Shown here: positions 44,606-55,212 of the stretch, piece by piece
Position numbering within the stretch: the first letter of the stretch is position 1
How the letters are laid out: each line of letters begins with the position of its first letter
From: Heterocephalus glaber
Lineage: Eukaryota; Chordata; Mammalia; Rodentia; Bathyergidae
DNA: 64,000 nucleotides
Assembly (NCBI RefSeq): GCF_000247695.1
Contig: NW_004624776.1
Location: forward strand, 15,530,616-15,594,615
Direction: 5' to 3'
Program-made: the position numbers and the translations under genes
The notes under the pieces: model-generated
The model's input: only the letters and a program-made list of their open reading frames with translations
Databases searched by the model: none
What the model was told of the DNA's origin: nothing

Positions 44606-45415
44606 ATCTCAAAAAGCAATTGAGAGAGAATGTTATAGTGATGCTTCTAGTAACTCCTTCTGAATGCTTGAGTCTCATGCTCAAAAGAAAAAAATACTGA
44701 AGATTTAACATTCAGATTAAAATCTCAGCAGGGAGAGCAGTCCTTGGAGTCAGTTTCTCATATCACCAGAATGGGAAAGCATCACAAGGAGTTAAAATGG
44801 GTGAAGATGTTTACCAAAACCATCATAATACAAACACAAAGGAAGAAAATATTTCTAAATTTTAAAAAATTCAAAAAAATTTTAAGAATCACTTTTAAAA
44901 GATAAAACAGCTTATTTGTCTGTTTGTTAGCCTGTTTATTTGCCTGTTTGTTAGCATGACCAGTCATTTCCAGACATGAGTAATTTAGAACAGAAATGAT
45001 TCTGAGTCAAGAGGAATAAGAATGAATTTTTATTGTAACTGCCCATTGTTTTATGTGGATACCTGTGACCTGAATCACTCTGCTGAGGATATATGTAACA
45101 AGGCCATGATACAAGGCAGGTTTTTATAGATTACTTTCTGTGTGCAGCGATTACTCCTGGCCCCTCTGCATGAATTCCCTCAGATAAGGCCCACAGCCAA
45201 GAGATGGGAGCATGAGGGAGGCCCAAAATGAAGGAGAACAAGGACAGACTCAATTCCAAGGATGAGATGACGGGATGGAAGATGTACTGGCTGGAAAGGA
45301 GAGAGGTATGTTTGGGAACCATCCATAGGTCAGGCACTTACAGTAAATTAATGGAAGCTAAGTTTGGATTTTAGGGATCCTAAGTAGCGGTTGCTAGCAC
45401 AAAGGTAGCTATATC
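44606..45415. other. Unique sequence with a TTTG/CCTG short tandem
   Basis: Near 44911-44956 a roughly 22-base unit built on 'ctgtttgttagc' is repeated twice. No gene is seen. Confidence 0.5.
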
Positions 45416-45424
45416 AAAAGTCAG

Positions 45425-45933
45425 GCCTTATTTACACTTTCAGTTTCTCACACCAGAGAAACCATTCGATATTCACACACGTGTACCCTATTTATTTCAC
45501 TTAAAAGTGTCACCTCAATGTGCATCCATTTAGCTATAAATGTCTCTAATTTCTCATTCTTTATGGCTGAGTAGTACTCCGTTTTATTTTTAAAAAACCA
45601 CATTTTCTTTATCCTTTCTCCAGTCGATGGGCAATTGGGCTGTAAATAAGGACTAAAAGGTATTATAGATAATGTGAAATAGGAATAAAAGGGGCAAAGG
45701 GAAAGGGGAAGTGGGAGGAGTAAGAGAAAGGAAAGAAGGGAATGGAATTAAGATGAGAAAATGAGAAAATGGAAACAAAGTCTTTGTCAATAAGGAGGGA
45801 TGGAGGGGTTGAAGGGAGGGCAGGGGAAGGGGGAAAAATAAGAACCAAGAGAGACTATGTAAAGGTGCAAATTTCCAATGATGAATGTCATTATATTGTA
45901 TACCTAAAATGTACCAACAAAATTAATTTTAGA
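45425..45933 (+). mobile_element. L1 3' end with 5' inversion (twin priming) and target-site duplication
   Basis: AAAAGTCAG is repeated exactly at 45416-45424 and 45934-45942. Inside, 45426-45640 is L1 in reverse orientation (for example 'tggctgagtagtactccgtt', the complement of the ORF2 end), and 45641-45933 is the forward 3' UTR. The two parts share an inverted 11-mer, CCTTATTTACA at 45426 and TGTAAATAAGG at 45641. The bottom strand reads TTTT/GA at the cleavage point, as expected for the L1 endonuclease. Confidence 0.93.
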
Positions 45934-45942
45934 AAAAGTCAG

Positions 45943-46184
45943 AAAGGGACCCAATGCCAGATGCTTGACAAAATCCACTGGATAAATGAGGGTATTTAGT
46001 TATCTTGTTTTCTCCATGGTCAGGTCAGTCATTTAAAAGTGATTGATAACATCATTGTCATGTTGGAATACTGACTGGTCTTTAGAAAACCAACACCTTT
46101 ACTCACACCTCATTCTCCTCTTCCGAGACATCTCCCCGCCGTGGGAGAGAATCTGAGGGAAAACTTTCCTTTTCTTTAGTCACT
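45943..46184. other. No recognisable feature
   Basis: Short unique spacer. Confidence 0.4.
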
Positions 46185-46185
46185 G

Positions 46186-46560
46186 TTATGGCTTGTGTTT
46201 AGATAACCCCCAAAGCCTCATGAAAATGAGCTGGGGCTGTTTCAGAGGTGGCTGAATCTGGAGTGTGTGATTGATTCATGGTGCAATGCTTGGCCCAAGG
46301 GCACTAGGATTAAGGGTGTGAATGCTGCCTTCCCTAAGTAGTCTGAGTGACACAAAAGAGGCAGGAAGACACTGTGAAGGTCACTTGTTGCTTTTGCTGT
46401 CTTCCACTGCCATGAACTGTTCTCCCCTGCCATCTGCTACCCTGCCTTGGAGCCAGCTGATTATGGACTGAAACCTCTACAAACTGTGAGCTAAATAAAC
46501 CCTTTCCCCTCTTACTTTGGTGTCATATATTTTGTCTCAGCAACAAGAGAAAAGTAACTG
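46186..46560 (+). mobile_element. MaLR-family LTR
   Basis: 'ttatggcttgtgtttagata', 'gattatggactgaaacctct', 'caaactgtgagctaaataaa' and 'ccctttcccctcttactttg' match MaLR LTR ends in order. AATAAA is present near 46494. Confidence 0.85.
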
Positions 46561-48315
46561 AGCCAGTGAGTCAGTCAGCACATTATTGAGCGTCCTCCCT
46601 GAGGCAGGCTTTGTGGAAGCTGCCTGTAGGGCTCCTGGCTCTTCTGAGAAGCAGCCAAGCCAAGAGTGTTGGGGCAGGGGCACCTAGGTGACAGAGAAGC
46701 ACACACAAAGTCTCCAATTCAGCTTGGGCCAGGAAAGATCTCTGTGGAGCCACAAGTGCACTCTTATCTGACCCAGGTGCAAGCCAGCTGTGTCACAGCC
46801 AGTCCACATACAAAGGCACCCTGCACACACAATGTGGCTGAATTGCCCATGGTGGCTGCAGAGTAAGAGGGGGAAACCTACAAGACTCACTGAAACAGAT
46901 CAAGTGTTACTAAGAAAGAAAACAAATCTATTTTCTGTAACATAGATGAATCCTGGAGAATAAGATAACTTAACATTTGGGGTTTGTTTTCATTTGTTTT
47001 GCCAATGAATAAGTATATTCTCCATATTTAAAATACTAAATAAATGCTTACATGAGTAAGTGTACAAATAAATACTCCTGAAAGATATAATCAAGGTGGA
47101 TAGGTTGAAGCAAAGATCCTGTGAATGCTAGGATGACATTTTTGCTTTCAGATTAAGTTTAGTGTATTATAAATGACTCACAGAAAGGTTTTAAAAGATG
47201 TTTGTCTGGGTCACTAAATGTTAATACCTACAGCATATAAGAAATTACCTTGCCTCAATTTTAAGCCATTATGCCACATTTACCTTGTGTGTCTACCATC
47301 TCATTAAGCCTGTGTGAAATGTATAATTACCATGCAGGTGAGCTAGCTTTACCAGTGTGTGCTTGAAAGTCTCACACCACCTCCCCTGTGAGGTCCCCCA
47401 GGGCAGAACCACAGCATGCTCATCTTGCACACCCTACTCCCAGCCCACTGCCTGCAACAGGGCATGCATTCCACGAAGAATCTCCAAATCAGTCATGGAG
47501 GATGTCCTAGTCACACACATTTAAGCTTCATCTAGGAAGGGAGAGTAAGCAGCTACCAGACACCATATTTTCTGGCCAATGCTTTCAGTTAAACCCCAAC
47601 ATCCCTTTCTATGGTTACTTTCTCAGGCTAATCCCAAACACTAGAGTCAGCCCCCTCTGATTCCAACTCAAATAGTACTGGAGAGAAATTCCTATTATGC
47701 GATTGTTGAGGTCTTTGCCTCATGTCCAGAATGAGATCTGGATTTCTTTATGAACACAGAGAATGTTTGCTATTCATGGTTAGAAAATTCCTTACAATAG
47801 CAATGCCACTAGGTGAGCAAACATATCCCACTGACTCCAAGGGAAGTGGAAAGGAAGGTGTGTAGAGCTGTCCCTGTATGTAAGTCTTCAAGCAACAGAA
47901 AGCTGTGACCCCTGAAAGCATACTAGCAGGTCCCCAACAATTGTCAGTGGAATTAACTTGGAGACACAGGTCATGGTGGCAGCAAGAAGGGAGCAGAGGA
48001 AAAGGAGACAGGGTAAAAAAAAAGGGCCTTTGGTCTATGTCACAAGCACCAAGACCACATTTCAGCACAGACTTCAGGCTTGAAGGTCAAAGCAAGAGAC
48101 TACATTCGATCAAACTTTGCTGCCTCCTTCAGTTCTTCCTCACAGAAATGATTTCACAGACAAATGCACTGGCATGAAGTAACAGTCCGGTAACTTGTGT
48201 GTTATCTATGCCATGGCTCCTGACAGACCCGCATAACAATAGGACCTTAGAGTTTATTCCTAACACACAGACCTTATGAACATAAACACCCTCTATTGTT
48301 CATGGAGACTTTCAA
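46561..48315. other. No recognisable feature
   Basis: Unique sequence. Overlapping antiparallel frames at 46666-46890 and 47748-48177 have no domain. Confidence 0.45.
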
Positions 48316-48318
48316 GAT

Positions 48319-48492
48319 ATAGGTGCATATCACTTAATGACAGGGACATTGATTGAAAAATTCATTAAATGGTTTTCATCATTGTGTAGACATAACAGAA
48401 TGTACAAACTAAGATAACTACACTAGGTGATAATATTTCATGGGAGCACCATGGTATATGAGTCTGTGGTTGATCAAAAACAGCACATGACC
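48319..48492. mobile_element. Tigger-like internally deleted DNA transposon
   Basis: The left end 'ggtgcatatcacttaatgac' and the right end 'atcaaaaacagcacatgacc' are the two decayed termini of a mammalian element whose ends read ...GCATCGCTTAAYGAC... The middle matches the same element ('catcattgtgtagacataac'). Confidence 0.68.
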
Positions 48493-48647
48493 ATATTATA
48501 TCTCCTTATGCTATGCTGTCTCTTCCTGGAAGATAGAAGGGAAAAGCCAGCTTAGATATTGAGGGACAGATTTCCTCCTGCTACTGATATATGAGGAAGT
48601 CCCTGCCCTCTGCCTTCTCCACTGCCTGCTTCATATTATTTGTATTC

Positions 48648-50803
48648 TGTTTTAGTCACTTTCTCATAGCTCCTTCCCATAACTTAAAGGAGAAAGGTTT
48701 GTTTTGGCTTACAGTTTCCATGGATTCAGTCCATGGTCAGCTGGCTCCAAGGCAGGAATAGCATTGCAGGACACCATGGTAGAAGAAAGCTGTTCACTAC
48801 ATGACAGTGAGGAAGCAGAGAGAGAAGGAAAGAGCTGGGGGCAAGAATACAGTACAGTATGCTAAGTCATGTCACTATGGACCTGCCTCCAACCAGGCCA
48901 CACCACCCAACAGCCCATTCAGCTATGGAACTCACCAAGGGATGAGTCCACTGATGAGTACAGTGATCCTATGATCCAATCACCTTCTAAATACACAAGG
49001 CTTTAGGGAGACATTTTAGATTTGAACAATTACATTCTGTCCCTTTCTCCCACGAGACTCAGGTTCATCTCATTCTGAAATGCATTTAGTGCGTCTTTAA
49101 GAGTCACCAAAGTCTTAATAGTTCCAGGATTGCTGAAAAGCCCAAATCCAAAGCCTTCTCTGAGACTCATAACAAGCTCTTAGCTGTGAGTCCCTATGAA
49201 AATAAAAAGTTAAATATTTCCAATAGCACAGGGTGAATATTCCCATTACAAAAGGGAGGAAGAGGGGGATAGAAAGGAACTGGTCCAAAGGAAAACTGAA
49301 ATCTAGCTGGGAAAAATTCAGTCTTGTAGTTCTGTTCCCATTACCTAGGGTCAGTTGTCGTGAGGTGTGAATTCCAAAGGCCTTGGCCAGTCCTGTCCCT
49401 GTGACATTGCCAGTTGCAGCCCTCACGGCCTCTCTTTCGGATGACTCCACTCACTGCCTGTGACTTTCCTCAGCAGATGTTCCATGCTCTTGCTATCTCC
49501 AACTTCCTGTGGTCTCCACTGCATTTTTGGCTTCACTCTCACAGCTTCACACACTACCCTTTCAGGGGCACACCATCTGACCTCTTAGGGCCTTCTTCTG
49601 AAATCTGGATGTAAACCTCCATGACTCCCATAACTCTTACATTCAGCATTCCTATAAAACCAGCACCGAGTGAATGATGCCATCTGCTCAAGTATTAGCC
49701 CCTTAAATCATGGTGGTAGAGGCTTCTGAGTGTCTGGATGGCTAAGCATGGTGAAGTAAGTCCCAGAAAACCAATTCCCTGGATGACAGGGATTCTCTTC
49801 TCAAATGAAAGACTTACAGTTTTGCATCCTTGAGCCTATTACAAGTTGGGGTCTTGCTGGTATCTGAGGTACTCTCAAGGAATATTTCTTCTTGTGCCTG
49901 TACAAAATACTTGGCTTCTTTTTAATGCTAATCTTTTTAGAAACAGTGGTCTCCTCTGCTCCAACTTTGCAGGCCTTCCTTTCTGGTGAAACTGATAGTT
50001 TTCAAATCATTCAACTCTACCATTTCATCCTGATTCTTACTGTAGATCTGTCTAAAAGCAGACAGCAGTGCCCATGTCACAACCTGAATGTTAAACTTCC
50101 TTGAAATTTCTTCTGCAACATTAATTTGTCCTCCACCCTTCATCCCAATCCCCTGCAGTTTTAGAACATGGGCAATATATAGACATAATTTGTGCCATAT
50201 TGTAACATGCATGCCTATAGCACAATGGCTAATGGAATCCTTGCTCCTACCCGAAACTTCTGAGCCTGGCCTGTACTCTTTGCCTTCTTATCAGCATCCT
50301 GGTCTTCTAAGCTCCAACCAGAATTACCCCTCAAGCTCTGCTTACAGCATTCTGGGTCTCCTCTATCCTGCATCTCCAAACCTTTTCAAACCCCTTCCAC
50401 AAATCAGTTGCAAAGGCTTCTGAACCACATAGTCAGGTACAGGCACAGCAGCATCCCCACTCCCTGTATCAATTTTCTATTATCAGTCAGATTTCCCATC
50501 CTGAGACACAATACCAAGCATCTACAACTTAAAGGAGGAGAAACTTAATTTTGGTCACAGTTTTGGGGCCATCAGTCTCTAAGGCAGAGACATTATGATG
50601 TAGTGGAGTAAAGCCACTTAGTTTATAGCAGCCAGAAACAGAGCAAGGGAGCAGTGCCAGAGCAGAAGGGGCAAGGGAACTGATGTAGACCCCAAGGCCA
50701 TTCTTCCATGACTCACCCAGACACCCTCAGAAGTATGATTCTCCAATTCCCCAGTGGATGCCAAAGCAAATCAAGTTCACACTCCACTCTGCCACACTGA
50801 GAA
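48648..50803 (-). mobile_element. Near-complete MaLR retrotransposon (LTR-internal-LTR), minus strand
   Basis: Two minus-strand MaLR LTRs (48648-49034 and from 50465 to about 50803) bracket about 1.4 kb. The bracketed sequence resembles the MaLR internal region in reverse complement: 'ttctgtccctttctcccacg' next to the LTR, 'ccactgcatttttggcttca', 'ctcacagcttcacacactac', and 'gcacaatggctaatggaatc'. MaLR elements are non-autonomous and depend on ERV-L machinery. The LTRs differ substantially from each other, so the insertion is old. It carries no intact reading frame. The downstream edge is uncertain. Confidence 0.75.
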
Positions 50804-50809
50804 TAGCAA

Positions 50810-52340
50810 ATCTGTTCTTCCTACTACACCATTTCCTTCTTCCTGCTTAAGCTACTTAATAAAAACCAATAGTCCTACCATACTCGATGAAGTACCTCTC
50901 TAAATCTTTAGGTAAAATGCTGCCCAATTCATGGATTACTAGTAAAAAGCCAATTTGATCTTGAAACTTGATTAGTTGAAATTTTGTTCTTACAAGCTAT
51001 AAGAATGGAATGACATATGGCTTTGATAAAAAGGAAATTGAAAAGGGGACATTTGGAACCTCTAGTGACAGCTCAAGTGAGGAATTCTGTGTATCCAAAG
51101 CAGGACTGAGGGAGACACAAACCAGCAGGACTCGGAACGGTTAAATGTGACAGGTGAAAAGAAGAGATGATGACCTAAACATGCATGACTTCACAACATC
51201 ATGGAGTCTTTACAGTTGCTCCAAATCCCTGGTTAGTGACAGCGTTCCTGGTGGTGAGGGCTGTGCTGTTCCCCAGAGAAAATGACTGCAGACATGTCTC
51301 TTGCTCCCCCAAATCCCACCACCACAAAATCTCATCTGGGAGAAGTAGTCCCTTAATGATCAGTCAAAATAGTTCTTCAGAATGTCCTCCAAAAATGTAC
51401 AGTGTGTCATGGGGGAAAGAATTTAAAATTAGTAAAATCAATATTTAATTTGGACCTGACTGGGAAATGTGGAATTAGCCATGGAGAATTGGGACTGTCA
51501 CCAGGTGAGTGGGAAGAGTAGTCCTGCCTCCTGTGTTTGAGAAGACAGAATGGCTGGGCTCAGGGAATAAGTCAGGGTGGAAAGGCAGTGGCTTTGCCTG
51601 CCAATGCTGTGACCCAAGACACCGGCTACACAAATGTTTGATAGATGTTGTCCCCACCGCTGCTGTTTCCTTCTGGTTTACCTAGACTCTACGATTCAAA
51701 CCCTTTTTGTTCATATAAGAATGTTTGAGGTAGGCAAAGCACACGGTTTTATGTGCACTCAAACTGCAAAGACTCATGGGCCTGGGTGAGGAAGATACAA
51801 GCCAAGAACCACCAAGGCCCCAGCATAGAAGAACAAGGCAAGATGAATCTACTTATAAAGTGAGTTCTGCTTTGGCCCAAAGGAGAAGCCACTTTTGGTA
51901 GCCAGAGAGATATTTTGGAGGGTCTGATTATCATGTGGCCCATGAGACTGGTCGACACGAAGCACAATACAGCTTCAAAATTGATGAGTATGTGGGTAAT
52001 GTTTCTAGAGTTGGAGAGCATGCTTTGTAGACTGGATGCATTTCTACATTCTACTACCATAGGCCATTCTCACACCCAAATTCTGTTGCAGGATTCAAGC
52101 CACCATGGCCTAGTCTCCTCCAGCAGCCAGAGTGGAAAATAGGCCTTACTTCAGAGGACCGGCTTGCAGTATAGGACCTGGATGATTTAGCAGGGGACCA
52201 TGAGCCAGTGCTGAACAGAGGGAGCTGGCCTTCCTAGGGAGGCATAAAACTGATGTCCTGGCCTCCTATGGTTGCGAAAGCTCCCTAACAGCACAAGTCG
52301 GCCCAGGAAAGGTCTCAGGTGACTTGAGTTGGACGTGAGT
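50810..52340. other. No recognisable feature
   Basis: Unique sequence. 51740-52140 has frames on both strands but no recognisable domain or repeat. Confidence 0.4.
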
Positions 52341-52530
52341 TTGCTGCTCACTTCCAGGCCTCCGCTGTTTTGGAATGTTGCTATGCATTATTAAACAGCT
52401 GCCTCATCTCAGCCAAGAGGTGGTTGCGTTTCAATGGAGGGTGAAGTAATTCCTGTTTATATGTGCATTTGCAAAGAGCTTGGAACTCTTTGGCATGAAA
52501 AGCATCTCATAATACATCATTAATTATTTC
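52341..52530. other. Non-repeat block rich in developmental-TF-like motifs
   Basis: Within 190 bases there are CAGCTG (E box), TATGCATTATTAA, ATCATTAATTATTTC (homeodomain-like) and TATGTGCATTTGCAAAG (octamer-like ATTTGCA). No repeat family matches. It is a plausible conserved enhancer on motif density alone. Confidence 0.25.
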
Positions 52531-54635
52531 TAACAGTAGTTGGGGAGAGATGAAGGCTATCTCACATATACATATACTTTGAAAAGTGATAGTCAACCAG
52601 AAACGATTTCTGATGGGCTCTGCTTTCATCCACTTGATTCGTGGGCAGCTGAGAATGTTACTGTAATGGTGAAACAAATCTTAAGGTAATTTTGTGGAAT
52701 GCGTATCTGATGAGACAAGACTCCCCTTCAAAAAATGTGAAGCCGAACAACCATCTATGTAGTTTGTTGCCTGGAACACTGAGAACCAGCATGCTGGAGA
52801 AGAATTTGTATTTTATTCAAGCATGTAGCTATTGTGGTCATCACGGGCTGGTAAGCCCAAGGGATTGTGAAAATTGAGTTATTTCCTTCAGAATGCTGGC
52901 CAAAACATTATTGCTTAAACCTGGCACTCTCATACAAATCAAGAGCTATGTATTGCTTAATCACATATCATCTTTTGATAGCTCATTTTTTCAGAGGGGA
53001 TAAAATGATTTCACAGGCAGCAGTCCCAGGTATTATTAAAATTGTTTTACAAATGGGGGAAACTAAAGCAAAGAAAAATTTAGTCATTTGCTCGGTATCT
53101 CGGCTGAGCCTCAGTAAACCTAAGAAACCATTTTGCCTCACTTTTCGTCTACTTGTCCCTTTAAAAGGACACACACAGGCAAAACAGCTCCTTAACTTCA
53201 TTTTGATGATTTCAAGTTTAAATAAATTCAAAAGTTCATTATGAAGTAACAAGGAAACAAAGAAAAATGAAAACAGAGCCCACTAGCAAAAAAAAAAAAA
53301 AAGACTAAGCCTTGGATAAAATGTGACTGAAATTTTCTCCTTGAAATAAATAGAAAACAGTATTACAAAGAGACATTTCTTTTGTTTAAATTTTTAAAAT
53401 AATTTTACTATAAGACACATTACCAGTAATCGCCTTCAAAAAATTCATAATACTTCCCCTAGATTTGAATACACTTCACCCATAATTCTTGGTAATAGGA
53501 ACATTTCTTTTGGAGAGCAAGTCACTTAACTAGTTCTTTGAGGCTCCTAGCTTAAAAATGTCCTAATTCTGATGTTTATGAATGCCTACTCAAAGCATCA
53601 ATGTGCCTCGTCACTTTGATAAGGTTAGGAAAGGTACTTCTAAAGTCCTTCAAAAAAAAAAAATAAAGAAAGATGGCCAAATCACTAGGGCCTTGCGTTT
53701 GCATCCCCTTTACAGTACAAGGAAAGGAATTAAACAAAACGCATAAGGGAAAACCACTTTTCTCCCATGCAATTAACAAATGGTTAGTTTTGTATACATC
53801 TGTTAGGCTCCTTTCTTATCACATCTCTGTATCTCTAACCCTTGCCCACAACTCTGAAAGCTGCAATTTGAGAGTTCTCAAACTGAACTTGGGTTCAGGC
53901 CAACATACAAACTGTGTGTTTTCTTAGCAAACAACCCAGGGTGAATAATGTGTTGTCATTCTCTGACCTTACAAGAAGTTTGAATATAAGTAACAACTTT
54001 AGTCACCATTCAGAAATGGCAGCACTGAAGCAATTTATCCCTTGGCTAGGAGTCTTTCTTTCCTTGTCCAAGAGGGAGCAGTCTATTGCCTTGCACAGAG
54101 TAGGTGGGTGGATGCTCAGGACGCATTTATCATCTCATTTCCTAAACAAGACAGGCAGCAAAGGCCAAGGAAGGGGAGAGCTTGGAACACAGAAACCCTG
54201 GTTTTCTTCTGGTCCCCAAGCTCAGAAAAGCTGTGTGACCCTGGGCTTGGCCTTGCCCTTTTTGACCTTAATCTGTTAAAGGAAGAACATGACTTTGAAG
54301 GTCTTCTCTGGAAAGTCTAGGATTCAAAGAAATGAAATCAAAGTCTATTTGTTCCTTCAGGACAGCTCTGAATCTGCCCATCTCCTTCAGGGCTCTGTTC
54401 GCTGCTGCTGCCCACATGCCAGACAGTGTCCTCCCTCTCCTGGAACCACCTCTCCCACACTCAAAGAACTCTGCTGTCCCTTCAGGACTTGTCCAGCCAT
54501 TCACCACCTTTTGTCAGCGTCCCTGAGCATAGCGTCATGATGAGGGGGCACCTTGCCCCAGCTCATGGCTCACAGCCTCAGGTGCTCTGCTAGCTGGTCC
54601 TAAGTCTTCCCCAGTCGACCAAGCAGCTGGTCCTG
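52531..54635. other. Mostly unique, with MIR-like pieces and A-runs
   Basis: 53020-53110 ('ttttacaaatgggggaaact') and 54185-54310 ('aaaagctgtgtgaccctggg') are MIR-like. A-runs occur at about 53287-53302 and 53650-53662. No gene is seen; the 125-codon frame at 52867-53244 crosses the MIR-like segment. Confidence 0.45.
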
Positions 54636-54639
54636 ATTT

Positions 54640-54850
54640 CCAAAGACAATAATGATAATGGCAACCACTTAGACTAGGTCACACTTTAACTTACAGCTGC
54701 TCTAAAGGGAGGTGCTACCATGCACATACCAGTCATGGAACCAAGATGGAAAGATGTCAACTTGCCCAAGATCTCCAGCATCAATAAGTAAAGGGCTGGA
54801 AAGTGAATTCAGGAGCTTCTTGGAAGATGGGCTCATGCTGTCTACTGCCT
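54640..54850 (+). mobile_element. MIR-like SINE
   Basis: 'gataatggcaaccacttaga', 'taacttacagctgctctaaa', 'caacttgcccaagatctcca' and 'taaagggctggaaagtgaat' follow the MIR order. Confidence 0.65.
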
Positions 54851-54959
54851 CTTTGTTGGACCTTCCGCATGCCTCCAAGCCCTGAACCCCTCTGCCTGCA
54901 GCCCACGAGGTTACTCAGCACCAGGACCACTTAGCTGGCTCTTCTAATTCCACACCATC

Positions 54960-55072
54960 TGCTCCTGCAGCCACCTGCACCCTGGGCTCACCCCACTCTT
55001 CTCACATGATAAAGGCTCTAGGAATCCACACTAGATATTAAGTGGCTATTTGTTGAATGAATAAAGGTATGA
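54960..55072 (+). mobile_element. L2 LINE 3' end
   Basis: It ends 'ggctatttgttgaatgaata', preceded by C-rich L2-like sequence. Confidence 0.5.
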
Positions 55073-55159
55073 GGATTTAGTTTCATTTAATTTTGGGTGT
55101 GCTTTTGGGGGTGAGGGGAAGACATCCCAAAGATATTGTAAACTTGCTTAAGGGAGTAC

Positions 55160-55212
55160 ACCAGACTTGTGTGCACGTGTGTGTATGTGTGTGCACACGT
55201 GTGCGTGTGATT
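55160..55212. repeat. (TG)n-rich tract with CACGTG/CACACGTG motifs
   Basis: Alternating purine-pyrimidine TGTG/TGCACACG units over about 50 bases. Confidence 0.85.

Noticed and set aside
44236..44711. Pro/Phe-rich membrane-protein-like frames on the minus strand
   Set aside because: They translate the L1 polypurine tract; equivalent frames occur in the copies at 1-270 and 45663-45848.
52867..53244. 125-codon plus-strand frame
   Set aside because: Overlaps a MIR-like segment and is matched by an antisense frame; no protein family is recognised.
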